Shown here piece after piece: positions 19,137-26,142 of a stretch of 64,000 nt of DNA. Source of the DNA: Thermobifida halotolerans (GTDB lineage Bacteria > Actinomycetota > Actinomycetes > Streptosporangiales > Streptosporangiaceae). The first letter of the stretch is position 1, and every line of letters begins with the position of its first letter. Both the position numbers and the translations under genes were made by a program. Under the pieces are notes generated by a model that ran no database searches, was not told the DNA's origin, and saw only the letters and a program-made list of their open reading frames with translations. Location of the stretch: positions 3,782,001-3,846,000 of the forward strand of contig NZ_CP063196.1 in the NCBI RefSeq assembly GCF_003574835.2, in the 5' to 3' direction.

Positions 19137-20398
19137 TGCGGGCGAGGAGACGGGTGCGGCTGGCGGCTGCGGTGGGTGCGGTGGTGGTGTCGGTGGCCGG
19201 CTGCGGTGTCTTCTCCGGACACCGGCACACCACGGACGACGATCCCCGCGAACTCTCCCACCCGGAGCGGATCGAGCAGGTCGCCTGGGACTGGGAAGCC
19301 CCGGAAGGGGTCCGGATCGTCGCCACGGTCGCGGTGCCCGTCGGCGTGGTCGTGGTACTGGACGACGGCTTTGTGGCGTTGGCGGGCGACACCGGCGAGG
19401 AGGTGTGGCACTACCGCGTCGGAGAGGACGCCCGCGCGGCCTACGCCTCACGCCAAGGTGATTACCTGGCCATGGAGATCGAGGACCCGGAGGACGGCGC
19501 GATGCTGGTCGAACTCGCCCCGTCCACGGGAGAAGTACTGAAGCAGGCCGCGATCGAGGAGACCGACGACGAGCGCGGAATCAACGGGGCGTTCGGGCGG
19601 AACGTGTCCGACGGTGTGCTGATCCTCCGTGACCCCTTCGACGATCCCGCGCTGGAGGGACGCTCCTTGGAGACCGGCGAGGCCCTGTGGGTGCGGGAGG
19701 ATCCCCCCGAGTGCACCAAGGTGGACGGCCCCAACACCGACACCGTCGCGAGTGCCGTCCTCGGCGAAGTGGTCCTGGAGGGCTTCTCCTGCACCGGAGG
19801 CGAGGACGACGACGGTGCCGGCCTGATCGGCCGCGACCTGTACACAGGAGAGGAACTGTGGCGCTTCGAGGAGGTCCTCGGCCCCTCCGTCCCCGGTCTG
19901 GGGGTGCTCCACCGTCGTTACGATCCCCTCACCGACCGGCATCTGGCCATGCGGACCGTGAACGGCCTCACCCGGGTGTTCGACGTGGTCAGCGGCGAAC
20001 TCCTCGGCGAGTGGGAGGAGGAGGTGATCGGGGTTCTGGAGGACGGGTCGGTCGCACTCGAATCAGCGAAGCACAACCAGTACCGCAGGCTGGACCCGTC
20101 GGGGGAACTCCTGACCGCGCTGTCCATCCCCCGCGGAGTTGACCGGTCGGTGTATCCGGTGGTTGTCGAAGACGGTGTGGTCAGCCACGGACGCAGCACC
20201 CTGGAACCAGGAATACGGGTGTGGTTCCAGTCGTGGGAGTGGGAGAACGACGGTGAACCCGTGGTGATCGACGTGGACGACGAACGACTGGACGACCCCG
20301 AGGCCGCGATCTCCGCCACCGCCGTTCCCGGCTCCGTACTTCTCCGCTACTCCGAAGACGGCCCCGAAGCAAAAGAGATCCTCTTCGGACTCACCTGA
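19136..20398 (+). CDS. Beta-propeller lipoprotein of the ESX-like cassette
   Basis: 420 residues. The signal peptide 'RLAAAVGAVVVSVAGCG' carries a lipobox (VAGC) with Cys near residue 22. The mature part shows PQQ-like propeller blades ('LAGDTGEEVWHYRV', 'LYTGEELWRFEEV', 'SLETGEALWVRE'). The ATG overlaps the previous stop (TGATG), so it is translationally coupled to the large protein. Its likely role is as a surface-anchored partner or immunity-type protein, but nothing in the sequence proves this. It is the last gene before the integrated element. Confidence 0.8.
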   Translation: MRARRRVRLAAAVGAVVVSVAGCGVFSGHRHTTDDDPRELSHPERIEQVAWDWEAPEGVRIVATVAVPVGVVVVLDDGFVALAGDTGEEVWHYRVGEDARAAYASRQGDYLAMEIEDPEDGAMLVELAPSTGEVLKQAAIEETDDERGINGAFGRNVSDGVLILRDPFDDPALEGRSLETGEALWVREDPPECTKVDGPNTDTVASAVLGEVVLEGFSCTGGEDDDGAGLIGRDLYTGEELWRFEEVLGPSVPGLGVLHRRYDPLTDRHLAMRTVNGLTRVFDVVSGELLGEWEEEVIGVLEDGSVALESAKHNQYRRLDPSGELLTALSIPRGVDRSVYPVVVEDGVVSHGRSTLEPGIRVWFQSWEWENDGEPVVIDVDDERLDDPEAAISATAVPGSVLLRYSEDGPEAKEILFGLT

Positions 20399-20406
20399 AA
20401 CCAGGC

Positions 20407-20465
20407 ATGATCTTGACACGAGAGGGCGATAATCGCAGTTCACAGCCCTCATTCGTCAAGATCAT
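20407..20465. repeat. Bipartite inverted repeat between lipoprotein gene and attL
   Basis: ATGATCTTGAC and GTCAAGATCAT are perfect 11-bp arms. Inside them GAGGGC/GCCCTC forms a second 6-bp stem around a 17-base loop. It sits nine bases after the lipoprotein stop and could be that operon's terminator, although it lacks a T-tract. Confidence 0.5.
20438..20463 (+). repeat. Dispersed 26-bp repeat, copy 1
   Basis: GTTCACAG...TTCGTCAAGATC matches 47579-47604 at 22 of 26 positions by eye, with identical ends and four central differences. Both copies lie close to tRNA genes. The origin is unknown; a remnant of a mobile-element end is one possibility. Confidence 0.45.
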
Positions 20466-20468
20466 CGA

Positions 20469-20554
20469 CAAAGGGCCTCTCCCTGGCGTGGGAGAGGCCC
20501 TTTGGTCTGCGAGCCGCCTGAGGGAATCGAACCCTCGACCTACGCATTACGAGT
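20469..20554. repeat. Left attachment site: tRNA-Thr 3' half plus terminator
   Basis: This 86-bp segment matches 31454-31539 except for a 5-base stretch in the hairpin loop (TGGCG here, AGCAC there). The last 66 bp (20489-20554) are identical. It contains a 14-bp terminator hairpin (20470-20503) and 43 bases of the tRNA-Thr gene (20512-20554, minus orientation) up to the anticodon loop, where homology stops. Before integration this copy would have completed the tRNA. Confidence 0.95.
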
Positions 20555-20658
20555 CTGGCGAGCAATGTCCGGGGACGTCCGGGAATGGTGTCTGAGCTGG
20601 GTGGACGCCTTTTCGAGGGGCCGATGATTCCAGAGCTGTCCAGCCCTGTCCGGGGCCG

Positions 20659-20679
20659 GTGTTAGCAGCCGTGTTAGCA
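20659..20679 (+). repeat. Left arm-type integrase sites (two GTGTTAGCA)
   Basis: Two copies of GTGTTAGCA start exactly 12 bp apart (20659 and 20671), about 105 bp inside attL. The same nonamer pair with the same spacing occurs beside attR. Three GTCCGGG repeats (20567, 20577, 20648) lie between this pair and the core and could be accessory binding sites. Confidence 0.65.
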
Positions 20680-20749
20680 CGGAGACAGCGCCGAGGGATT
20701 GGGGACCGCCCTGCGTCACCCGAGATTTCGGCAACCACAGCGGCGGGCA

Positions 20750-20843
20750 ACCACGGTCCTCGGTCCGTGGTGCTCGATCGCGCCGGGGCGCTCAGCCACA
20801 GACAGGCAGGGTCGCGCGATCGAGCGCCACGGGACCCGAGGAC
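20750..20843. repeat. Large nested palindrome in non-coding part of the element
   Basis: A perfect 12-bp inverted repeat (GCTCGATCGCGC at 20772-20783 and GCGCGATCGAGC at 20814-20825) extends outward to arms of about 28 and 30 bases (20756-20783 and 20814-20843) with one mismatch and two single-base bulges. A smaller ACCACGG/CCGTGGT stem (20750-20771) overlaps the left arm, so alternative folds exist. The segment 20555-21025 has no credible gene. Confidence 0.7.
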
Positions 20844-20910
20844 ATCAGGAACCACAGCTCGGTAACTGCGGCCGTTGGGCGGTCGCCTGCGGCAAGCGGA
20901 ATCAGAAGCC

Positions 20911-20991
20911 GTCTGGGGGTGGCTCCGGACCGGGCGGCAGCCCGCAGCCGGAGCCACCCCCAGACGCCGCGACGGCGCGCAGCGCCGTCGC
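20911..20991. repeat. Two tandem perfect hairpins
   Basis: The first has 18-bp arms (20911-20928 and 20948-20965) with an inner CGGGC/GCCCG stem in the loop. The second, three bases further on, has 10-bp arms GCGACGGCGC / GCGCCGTCGC (20969-20991) around GCA. They lie 35 bp beyond the stop of the ATPase gene, so they could terminate it, but neither has a T-tract. With the palindrome at 20750 they form a compact structured locus typical of origins or transfer sites. Confidence 0.65.
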
Positions 20992-21025
20992 CTTGATCCC
21001 ATACAGCTAGATTCGGCAAGTTCTC

Positions 21026-22489
21026 TTAGAACTTTGCGTTAACTGCCAGAGCCAAAGCCGGATGGAGAAGGAAAGGGCCGCTGGCGTTAAGTTCATTAAG
21101 GTTTCTTCGGTGGTAGAACTGGATATATTCTTCCCTTCCCCTTTTTATGTTTGCAATCGCCCCCGCAAGGAAAAGTTGATGCAAAAGTTGATCAATGGTG
21201 AAATTGTTTTTCTCTATGATTTCAGAAAACGCCTTCTCGAAATCGCTTCTCTGAAACCTTCGATCGAGGCTCCCCAAGATTCCTAAGGTTGCGGACGCCA
21301 CTGAATGCGGAGTGAGTCCAGCCAGCTCATTGAGTATTTCGTTGGCGAAGTAGCTTTTGCAATAGTTGTTAACCCCGGCTCGCACCTCTTTAACGCTTAG
21401 CGTTCTATGATTTTCCTGAAAAGGGACTGATTTAGATATATTGCGAAATAGCATGAGTATGTCGCGAGGAGTTTGCCTCGTTAAATTCATCAAGTATGAA
21501 TGCATGGGACGATGAACGTTTTTGCCGTAGATCATCTCGGGCGGAAGATAGTCGAGAAGTATATTGTCGAACTTCCCTCCTCCGGCCCTGGCTTTCTTTT
21601 CCACCAGGTCCCAAAGATAGCTGGATTCGGCTTCATTGTTTCCATACTCCCAAGTGAACTCAATTGCCCACCCTTGCCTTATTTTATTACTATCGGGGAG
21701 GTTTATCTTCATAAAGATATCACTTCTACACAGAAGGAGAATTCGAATTCTAGAGCGAGCCCTCCTTAGCTTTCTGTGCATGGAATAAGCTGCTCGCAAA
21801 AGGTTTGAAAGAACATTCCAATAGCTCTCGCTGCCGATTATTGCGCTGTCTAGGCCGTCCAAAGCAAGAACGTGCGTGGCCTCTGTCTCCGCTTCTATGA
21901 CAGCATTTTCGAGAACTGAAGCCAGTTGATTTGCGTGAATTTCAATACTTCCAGTGTCTTCTCTTTGGAACTCATAAATCCTTTTTGGGAGCGTAAATTT
22001 ATGCGTTCTCTTCCTTACCTCCCTGATGACTGTCCTAAATTCTCCATCAACCAATCCAGATCTCTTCAGCTTGTTATGGAGGTCTACATAGTCAGGGTCC
22101 CTAGAGATATCACTCCCCAAGTCGTTCATCACAGACTCAAAGAGCTTCAGCCAGAGGAACACTGTCCAAGCTAGCTCAGTGCGACCATTCTCGCTTTCTT
22201 CACCTATCTTTTTCTCAGCGGCAACAGACTGATGCAAAGACCCAAGGTCGCAGGAATCAACCCTGAATCCTGCTTGCTCCTCTTGTCCTTTAATCTTGAG
22301 ATACTCTACAACCGTAGACTTTCCCACCCCCTTGGGGCCAATAAGTAGAAAAACTTCTCCGTCTTGGACCTGGTCTACGACGCCCCATGGGTCCATGAAG
22401 CTTTTCTTGAAAAGCTTCGGATTTTTCTCTGCCTCGTCCTCCGCCGCAGCTTCGCCGAATTTCAAACTCTTAAAAGGGGTAAGATTCAC
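21026..22489 (-). CDS. Low-GC P-loop ATPase, Sll1717-like, element cargo
   Basis: About 487 residues. Walker A is 'LLIGPKGVGKST' near residues 47-59, a likely Walker B is 'HVLALDGLDSAI', and 'RIRILLLCRSDIF' looks like an arginine-sensor strand. The C-terminal third is helical and predicted winged-helix-like. The overall pattern resembles the Sll1717-type P-loop ATPases found in mobile and defence contexts; the role is inference. I chose GTG 22489 because GAGGA sits seven bases before it; TTG 22510 would overlap the previous gene and has no such site. Base composition (about 40-50% GC on sampled lines) is far below the surroundings, so the gene arrived from another host. It is last in an operon with the XRE and flavoprotein genes. 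Confidence 0.75.
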   Translation of the reverse strand: MNLTPFKSLKFGEAAAEDEAEKNPKLFKKSFMDPWGVVDQVQDGEVFLLIGPKGVGKSTVVEYLKIKGQEEQAGFRVDSCDLGSLHQSVAAEKKIGEESENGRTELAWTVFLWLKLFESVMNDLGSDISRDPDYVDLHNKLKRSGLVDGEFRTVIREVRKRTHKFTLPKRIYEFQREDTGSIEIHANQLASVLENAVIEAETEATHVLALDGLDSAIIGSESYWNVLSNLLRAAYSMHRKLRRARSRIRILLLCRSDIFMKINLPDSNKIRQGWAIEFTWEYGNNEAESSYLWDLVEKKARAGGGKFDNILLDYLPPEMIYGKNVHRPMHSYLMNLTRQTPRDILMLFRNISKSVPFQENHRTLSVKEVRAGVNNYCKSYFANEILNELAGLTPHSVASATLGILGSLDRRFQRSDFEKAFSEIIEKNNFTIDQLLHQLFLAGAIANIKRGREEYIQFYHRRNLNELNASGPFLLHPALALAVNAKF

Positions 22490-22499
22490 TGGATTATCC

Positions 22500-23042
22500 T
22501 CACTTGTCAATCGAGTTGATCAACTTCAAAGCTTCCTTCCAGGGGAATAGTTTTCTGAGGCTCCCCCCTTTGCCAGCCTCGTGTGGAGCAAAAATCCCTC
22601 TACCAAAAAGGATAGAAACCTTTTCTTTTGCAAGTGACGACAGGCTTCTTTGAAATGGTAGGCGCGCAGAGTAGGCGGAATTAATAAACGGAAGAATGGC
22701 AATGGGGATACTAAGTCCTATTGCTTCGTTTACTACGTCGAGGGCGTAGTTGTCGGCGATTCCGTTGGCGAGTTTGTTGATGGTGTTGAAGGTGGCCGGG
22801 GCGACGATAATGGCGTCGGCTCTCGGAGAGCGGGGTTGGCCGGGTTTGCGGTGGGTGTGGCGCACTGGGCGGCCGGTCTGCTTTTCCAGAGCCTCGACGT
22901 TGATAAAGCTGACCGCCGCCGGGGTGGCGATGACCTGGACGGTCCAGCCTTCCTCCTGGGCCATGCCGACGAGAATTCCGACGTCGGGAGCGGGGCCGGC
23001 GGCGCACACCACGATGTAGAGGGTTTTGGTCTGCTGGGTCAT
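22500..23042 (-). CDS. Flavoprotein (PPC decarboxylase-like), GC-chimeric gene
   Basis: This 180-residue protein of the HFCD flavoprotein superfamily has an N-terminal Rossmann-like fold and the motif 'APATFNTINKLANGIADNYAL' (about residues 81-101), which corresponds to the FMN/substrate loop of phosphopantothenoylcysteine decarboxylases. The substrate in this stand-alone group is unknown. Codons 1 to about 100 are GC-rich like the element, while the last 80 drop to about 40% GC like the downstream ATPase gene. The gene therefore looks recombined at the conserved motif near 22740-22800. Its ATG overlaps the XRE stop (ATGA). Confidence 0.8.
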   Translation of the reverse strand: MTQQTKTLYIVVCAAGPAPDVGILVGMAQEEGWTVQVIATPAAVSFINVEALEKQTGRPVRHTHRKPGQPRSPRADAIIVAPATFNTINKLANGIADNYALDVVNEAIGLSIPIAILPFINSAYSARLPFQRSLSSLAKEKVSILFGRGIFAPHEAGKGGSLRKLFPWKEALKLINSIDK

Positions 23043-24445
23043 GCGGCGATTCCGGCACGCTCGGCGAGTTCGGTCATGTTGGCGCGCAGGTGGCCGGTGG
23101 AACGGGCGTGGATGTCGGTGATGACCTGGTGGACGGCCGGGCGGGTCCTCAGCTCCTCGGGGGCGAACCGCTCGGCGGTCATCAGCGCTTCGTAGGCGCG
23201 GTCCAACTTGTTCCACTGGGCGTAGGCGCGGGCGGCGTCGATGAACAAGGTGGCTTTGCGTTCGGTGACGTCGATGTTGTCCAACCGGACTTGGCGGGCG
23301 TAGTCGATGGCGCTGCCCGCGTCGCCCAGGGCGACGGCGATGTTGACCCGATGGAGGAGAACATTGGTGGGGCCGAAGGCGGTCCACTGGTAGTTGTGGT
23401 CTCCGCCGAGTCGGCGGCCCGCCTCCTCGGCCTCGTCCAGCAGAGTGAGGGCCTGGGCGCGGTCCTCGTTCTTGGCGGCGGCTGCGGCTCCCCTCAGCAG
23501 CAACGCGCCGTAGACCGAAAGTGAGTCCGGGGACGGTTCGGCGGTGTCGTGGTCGACACGTTCGGCCATGCTGGCGGCGAGCTCGGTGGCCGGGCCGTAG
23601 TGGCGGTCCTTCATCAGAGCGTGGGTGACGATGCGGGCGCTGGCGCCGATGGTGGTGGGGTTCTCGCTGCGCTCGGCGGCCTGCATGCTGCGGTCGGCGG
23701 CGAGCCACGCCAATCCGCGTTCCTCGGACTTGAGCAGCACGCTGGACGCCACGTGGTACGCCTCGGCCTGGAGGACGTAGGCGGTTCGGAGATCGTCACC
23801 GGTGAAGGTGGCCGTGGCGGCGGCGAGCCGGTCCAGCAGTGTGGGAAGTTGCTGGGCCACCGTGCCGTAGTGGCATGCCTGGTAGCCGATCTTGGCCGCC
23901 CGTACGGCCTTGGTCAGTGCCTCGACGGTGAGGTTGGGGGCGTGGGCCGTGGTCGGGGTCGTGTAGCGGGTGAGGGCGGCGGCGATGCGGTCCGCGCCGG
24001 TCAGTGATCCGGTGGTGGCGGCGATGCCCGCTCCGGCAAGGCTGATGAACTGGCGTCGTTTCACTCGGTCCTCCTTCTCCTCCACGCTAGGCGGGGAGAG
24101 TCGGGCCGTGGGGGCCGCGGCCGGTGCACTATCCCCGGTGAGGATGGCCAGGTTCAGGGGTGCCAGACCGAACAGCATGCGTGCCTGGTCGGGCATGCCC
24201 AAGCCGTCGGCGATGCGCTCGAACACCTCGAAGGCGGTCACGCGCTTGCGGCCGTTGAGGATTTCGCTGATGCGCCCCTGAGCGATTCCGGTGGCTGCGG
24301 CAATCCTGGTCTGACTGGCACCGCCGTAGTGCTGGGCGAACCTGAGCAGACCGGCGACGTCGCGTTCCTGCAAAATCCGGCGCGTTTCTTCACGTTTCCA
24401 CGCCCATGCAGGAATGGCGATCGGTTCTGGTGCTCGTCCAGCCAT
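23039..24445 (-). CDS. XRE-family regulator with TPR-like C-terminal domain
   Basis: 468 residues. The N-terminal helix-turn-helix ('ASQTRIAAATGIAQGRISEILNG', about residues 43-65) is followed by a linker with 'RRQFISLAGAGIAATTG' and a long all-helical tetratricopeptide-like region. This is the common actinobacterial plasmid/AICE regulator type, which usually accompanies a flavoprotein gene, as here. ATG 24445 follows AGAGGGG; a GTG at 24460 is an alternative. A TATCCC-N5-GGGATA palindrome lies 33 bp upstream in the divergent promoter region and is a likely autoregulatory operator. Confidence 0.9.
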   Translation of the reverse strand: MAGRAPEPIAIPAWAWKREETRRILQERDVAGLLRFAQHYGGASQTRIAAATGIAQGRISEILNGRKRVTAFEVFERIADGLGMPDQARMLFGLAPLNLAILTGDSAPAAAPTARLSPPSVEEKEDRVKRRQFISLAGAGIAATTGSLTGADRIAAALTRYTTPTTAHAPNLTVEALTKAVRAAKIGYQACHYGTVAQQLPTLLDRLAAATATFTGDDLRTAYVLQAEAYHVASSVLLKSEERGLAWLAADRSMQAAERSENPTTIGASARIVTHALMKDRHYGPATELAASMAERVDHDTAEPSPDSLSVYGALLLRGAAAAAKNEDRAQALTLLDEAEEAGRRLGGDHNYQWTAFGPTNVLLHRVNIAVALGDAGSAIDYARQVRLDNIDVTERKATLFIDAARAYAQWNKLDRAYEALMTAERFAPEELRTRPAVHQVITDIHARSTGHLRANMTELAERAGIAA

Positions 24446-24477
24446 CGCGGCCCCTCTCACGGTGGTGGGGTCGTCAT

Positions 24478-24494
24478 TATCCCTACTTGGGATA
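24478..24494. promoter_or_regulatory. Operator-like palindrome in the divergent promoter
   Basis: TATCCC-TACTT-GGGATA is a perfect 6-bp inverted repeat between the XRE gene (minus) and the small-protein genes (plus). Its position suits a site through which the XRE protein controls both directions. Confidence 0.5.
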
Positions 24495-24540
24495 GCTCGT
24501 GGGAATGGGTTTGCGATTTCGACCGCGGAAACCTGGGGTC

Positions 24541-24729
24541 ATGGACGGTGACACGAACACGACGTGCACGAACTGTCGGGGCCGTGGCTGGCGGTGGGTG
24601 CGGCTGCGCCGGGGCTTCGACCGGACGACCATGGCCGGGCTGCGGGTGGAGCCTCAGCGGCAGGACTGCTGGGACTGTGCGGGATCGGGTCGGATCGCGG
24701 TTGCCTCGGTCGGGGAGACGGCGGCGTGA
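24541..24729 (+). CDS. Small zinc-ribbon-like protein of the AICE
   Basis: 62 residues with two CxxCxGxG-type motifs, 'CTNCRGRGW' and 'CWDCAGSG', as in the zinc-binding region of DnaJ. The pair is expected to bind one zinc. An ATG at 24499 would add 14 residues. The stop overlaps the next ATG (TGATG). Related small proteins occur in actinomycete plasmids, but no function is established. Confidence 0.7.
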   Translation: MDGDTNTTCTNCRGRGWRWVRLRRGFDRTTMAGLRVEPQRQDCWDCAGSGRIAVASVGETAA

Positions 24730-24992
24730 TGGCCTCGACGCGGCAGGCGGGGCATCTCAACGCGCTGCGGGTCCGTCTGGACTGGCTGGGCCTCGGCGCT
24801 CGTTTCGTTCCGGTGCTGGGTGAGCTGCGGGTGGAGCATCCCGGCTATGTGGGGCCGGTGTGGGTCTCGGCCACCGAACGCGGGGCCTACGTGCTGCGGG
24901 ACGGTTTCTACCGGCGGGCGCTGTGCGCGGACTCCCATGAGGCGGCCTACCAACTGGTGCGTTACTTCCGGGCGCGGTTGGTCGTCCGGTGA
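24729..24992 (+). CDS. Hypothetical AICE protein, 87 residues
   Basis: I do not recognise a family. The sequence has an N-terminal helix ('HLNALRVRLDWLGLG'), a beta-rich centre ('VGPVWVSATERGAYVLRDGFYRRAL') and a C-terminal helix. It is translationally coupled on both sides: it starts inside the previous stop and its own stop overlaps the next GTG. This supports a real three-gene unit. Confidence 0.65.
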   Translation: MASTRQAGHLNALRVRLDWLGLGARFVPVLGELRVEHPGYVGPVWVSATERGAYVLRDGFYRRALCADSHEAAYQLVRYFRARLVVR

Positions 24993-25228
24993 CGGGCTCC
25001 GAATTGGAAGCGTCGATAGCGCGGCTGCGCGGGTTGATCGCCCGGGAGTTGCAGCGGGAGTTCTCCGGTGCGATCGTGCGTCCGCTTCCCGAGGGCGGAT
25101 GGGTGGCGGTCTATCGCGGAACGCCCGTGACGGCGGGGGATGCGGTGATGCTGCGCGCCCGACTGGCGGCGATGAACAGTAGCTCCGTGGAGGTCCTCGA
25201 CCTGCTGTGGAGCCTCTACGGCGGTTGA
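24989..25228 (+). CDS. Hypothetical AICE protein, 79 residues
   Basis: An N-terminal helix ('SELEASIARLRGLIARELQREF') is followed by short strands ('GGWVAVYRGTPV') and a helical end. No known domain is recognised. The GTG start overlaps the previous stop (GTGA). It ends just before the operator region of the GntR gene. Confidence 0.6.
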   Translation: MTGSELEASIARLRGLIARELQREFSGAIVRPLPEGGWVAVYRGTPVTAGDAVMLRARLAAMNSSSVEVLDLLWSLYGG

Positions 25229-25231
25229 CTG

Positions 25232-25249
25232 TGACAGGTTCTCCTGTCA
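25232..25249. promoter_or_regulatory. Inverted repeat before the GntR regulator gene
   Basis: TGACAGG-TTCT-CCTGTCA is a perfect 7-bp inverted repeat just after a TTGACT (25225-25230) that may be a -35 box, followed by TTGATAG (about 25258). The repeat would cover the promoter spacer, as expected for autorepression by the GntR protein. Confidence 0.5.
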
Positions 25250-25295
25250 GTGTCACTTGATAGTTCATGTTGGTTGAGCTGGGATGGAAACAACG

Positions 25296-26021
25296 ATGGC
25301 TGGCGGCGAGCGCAAGTATGAGCGGGTGGCGCGGATCATCCGCGAACGCATCGCCTCGGGGGTCTACCGGCTGGGCGACGCCCTTCCCTCAGAGGGGAAG
25401 CTGAGCGAGGAGTTCGAGGTCTCGCGGCCCACGGTGATCAACGCCCTCAACGTGCTGCGGGATGAGGGGCTGATCTACACCCAGACCGGTTCAGGTTCCT
25501 ACGTGCGTGCCGCCAAACCCAAGGTCGCCGAGGAGTCCGCGCGTCCCGGCCTGGAACTGCTGGAGGGCTCCGAGGAAGAGCAGGCGGCCGAACTGCTGCA
25601 AGCCGGGATCGTGGTGGCTCCTCCTCGGGTGGCCGGTCTGCTGGACCTCCCCGCTCCGGCCAAGGCGTTCCTACGTCAGTACGTGATCAGCGACGATGAC
25701 GGGCCGACCGAACTGGTCTCGGCCTGGTTTCCGCTGGAACTAGCCTCCGGCACCCGGTTCGCCTCCCCTGAACCGCTGGGACCGAGCATCCGCCGTCACC
25801 TCTTCGAGCGCAAGAAGATCCGCTTGGACTACGCGGTGGAGCGCACCATCGCCCGTGCGGCCACACCGGAGGAAGCCCAGGTGTTGGAGATCGCGGCCGG
25901 TGCTCCGGTGCTCAACATCGTGGTGACCGGGCACGACGTCGACGGTGCGGCCCTTCAGATGATCGACGCCGTTCTTCCCGGCGACCGGCACGAACTTCGG
26001 GACGTCTACCCGCTCCACTAG
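25296..26021 (+). CDS. GntR-family (HutC/UTRA) regulator, KorSA-like
   Basis: About 241 residues. The N-terminal GntR winged helix ('VARIIRERIASGVYRLGDALPSEGKLSEEFEVSRPTV' region, residues 8-45) is followed by a UTRA effector-binding domain ending in 'MIDAVLPGDRHEL'. GntR proteins at this position in pSAM2-type elements (KorSA) repress the transfer and replication genes; the same role is inferred here because operator-like CTGATAG/CTATCAG motifs lie in the promoter regions on both sides. ATG 25296 is preceded by GGGATGGA; ATG 25284 is an alternative. Confidence 0.85.
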   Translation: MAGGERKYERVARIIRERIASGVYRLGDALPSEGKLSEEFEVSRPTVINALNVLRDEGLIYTQTGSGSYVRAAKPKVAEESARPGLELLEGSEEEQAAELLQAGIVVAPPRVAGLLDLPAPAKAFLRQYVISDDDGPTELVSAWFPLELASGTRFASPEPLGPSIRRHLFERKKIRLDYAVERTIARAATPEEAQVLEIAAGAPVLNIVVTGHDVDGAALQMIDAVLPGDRHELRDVYPLH

Positions 26022-26049
26022 TTCTGTCAGGAAATCCACCGAATCGAAC

Positions 26050-26078
26050 TTGACCTATCAGGTCCGCACACCTACTCT
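26050..26078 (+). promoter_or_regulatory. Promoter of the replication/transfer genes with internal operator
   Basis: TTGACC (26050-26055), a 17-bp spacer and TACTCT (26073-26078) form a reasonable sigma-70 promoter. The spacer begins with CTATCAGG, part of a GACCT-ATC-AGGTC inverted repeat (26052-26064). The placement suits repression by the upstream GntR protein. Confidence 0.55.
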
Positions 26079-26080
26079 CG

Positions 26081-26119
26081 AACCACAACCTGATAAGTCA
26101 GGTTGTGGTTCTTCTCTTT
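26081..26119 (+). terminator. Rho-independent-like hairpin after the GntR gene
   Basis: Perfect 13-bp arms (AACCACAACCTGA at 26081-26093, complement at 26098-26110) enclose TAAG and are followed by a pyrimidine tract (CTTCTCTTTC). It resembles a terminator. It also contains CTGATA, and it falls in the leader of the next gene, so it could be an attenuator or operator instead. Confidence 0.6.
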
Positions 26120-26142
26120 CCTGATAGATGGGATTTGGTCTG

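Noticed and set aside
20512-20554. tRNA-Thr-like sequence at the left end of the element
   Set aside because: It is only the 3' half (43 bases) without D arm or 5' acceptor strand; it is the attachment-site remnant, not a gene.
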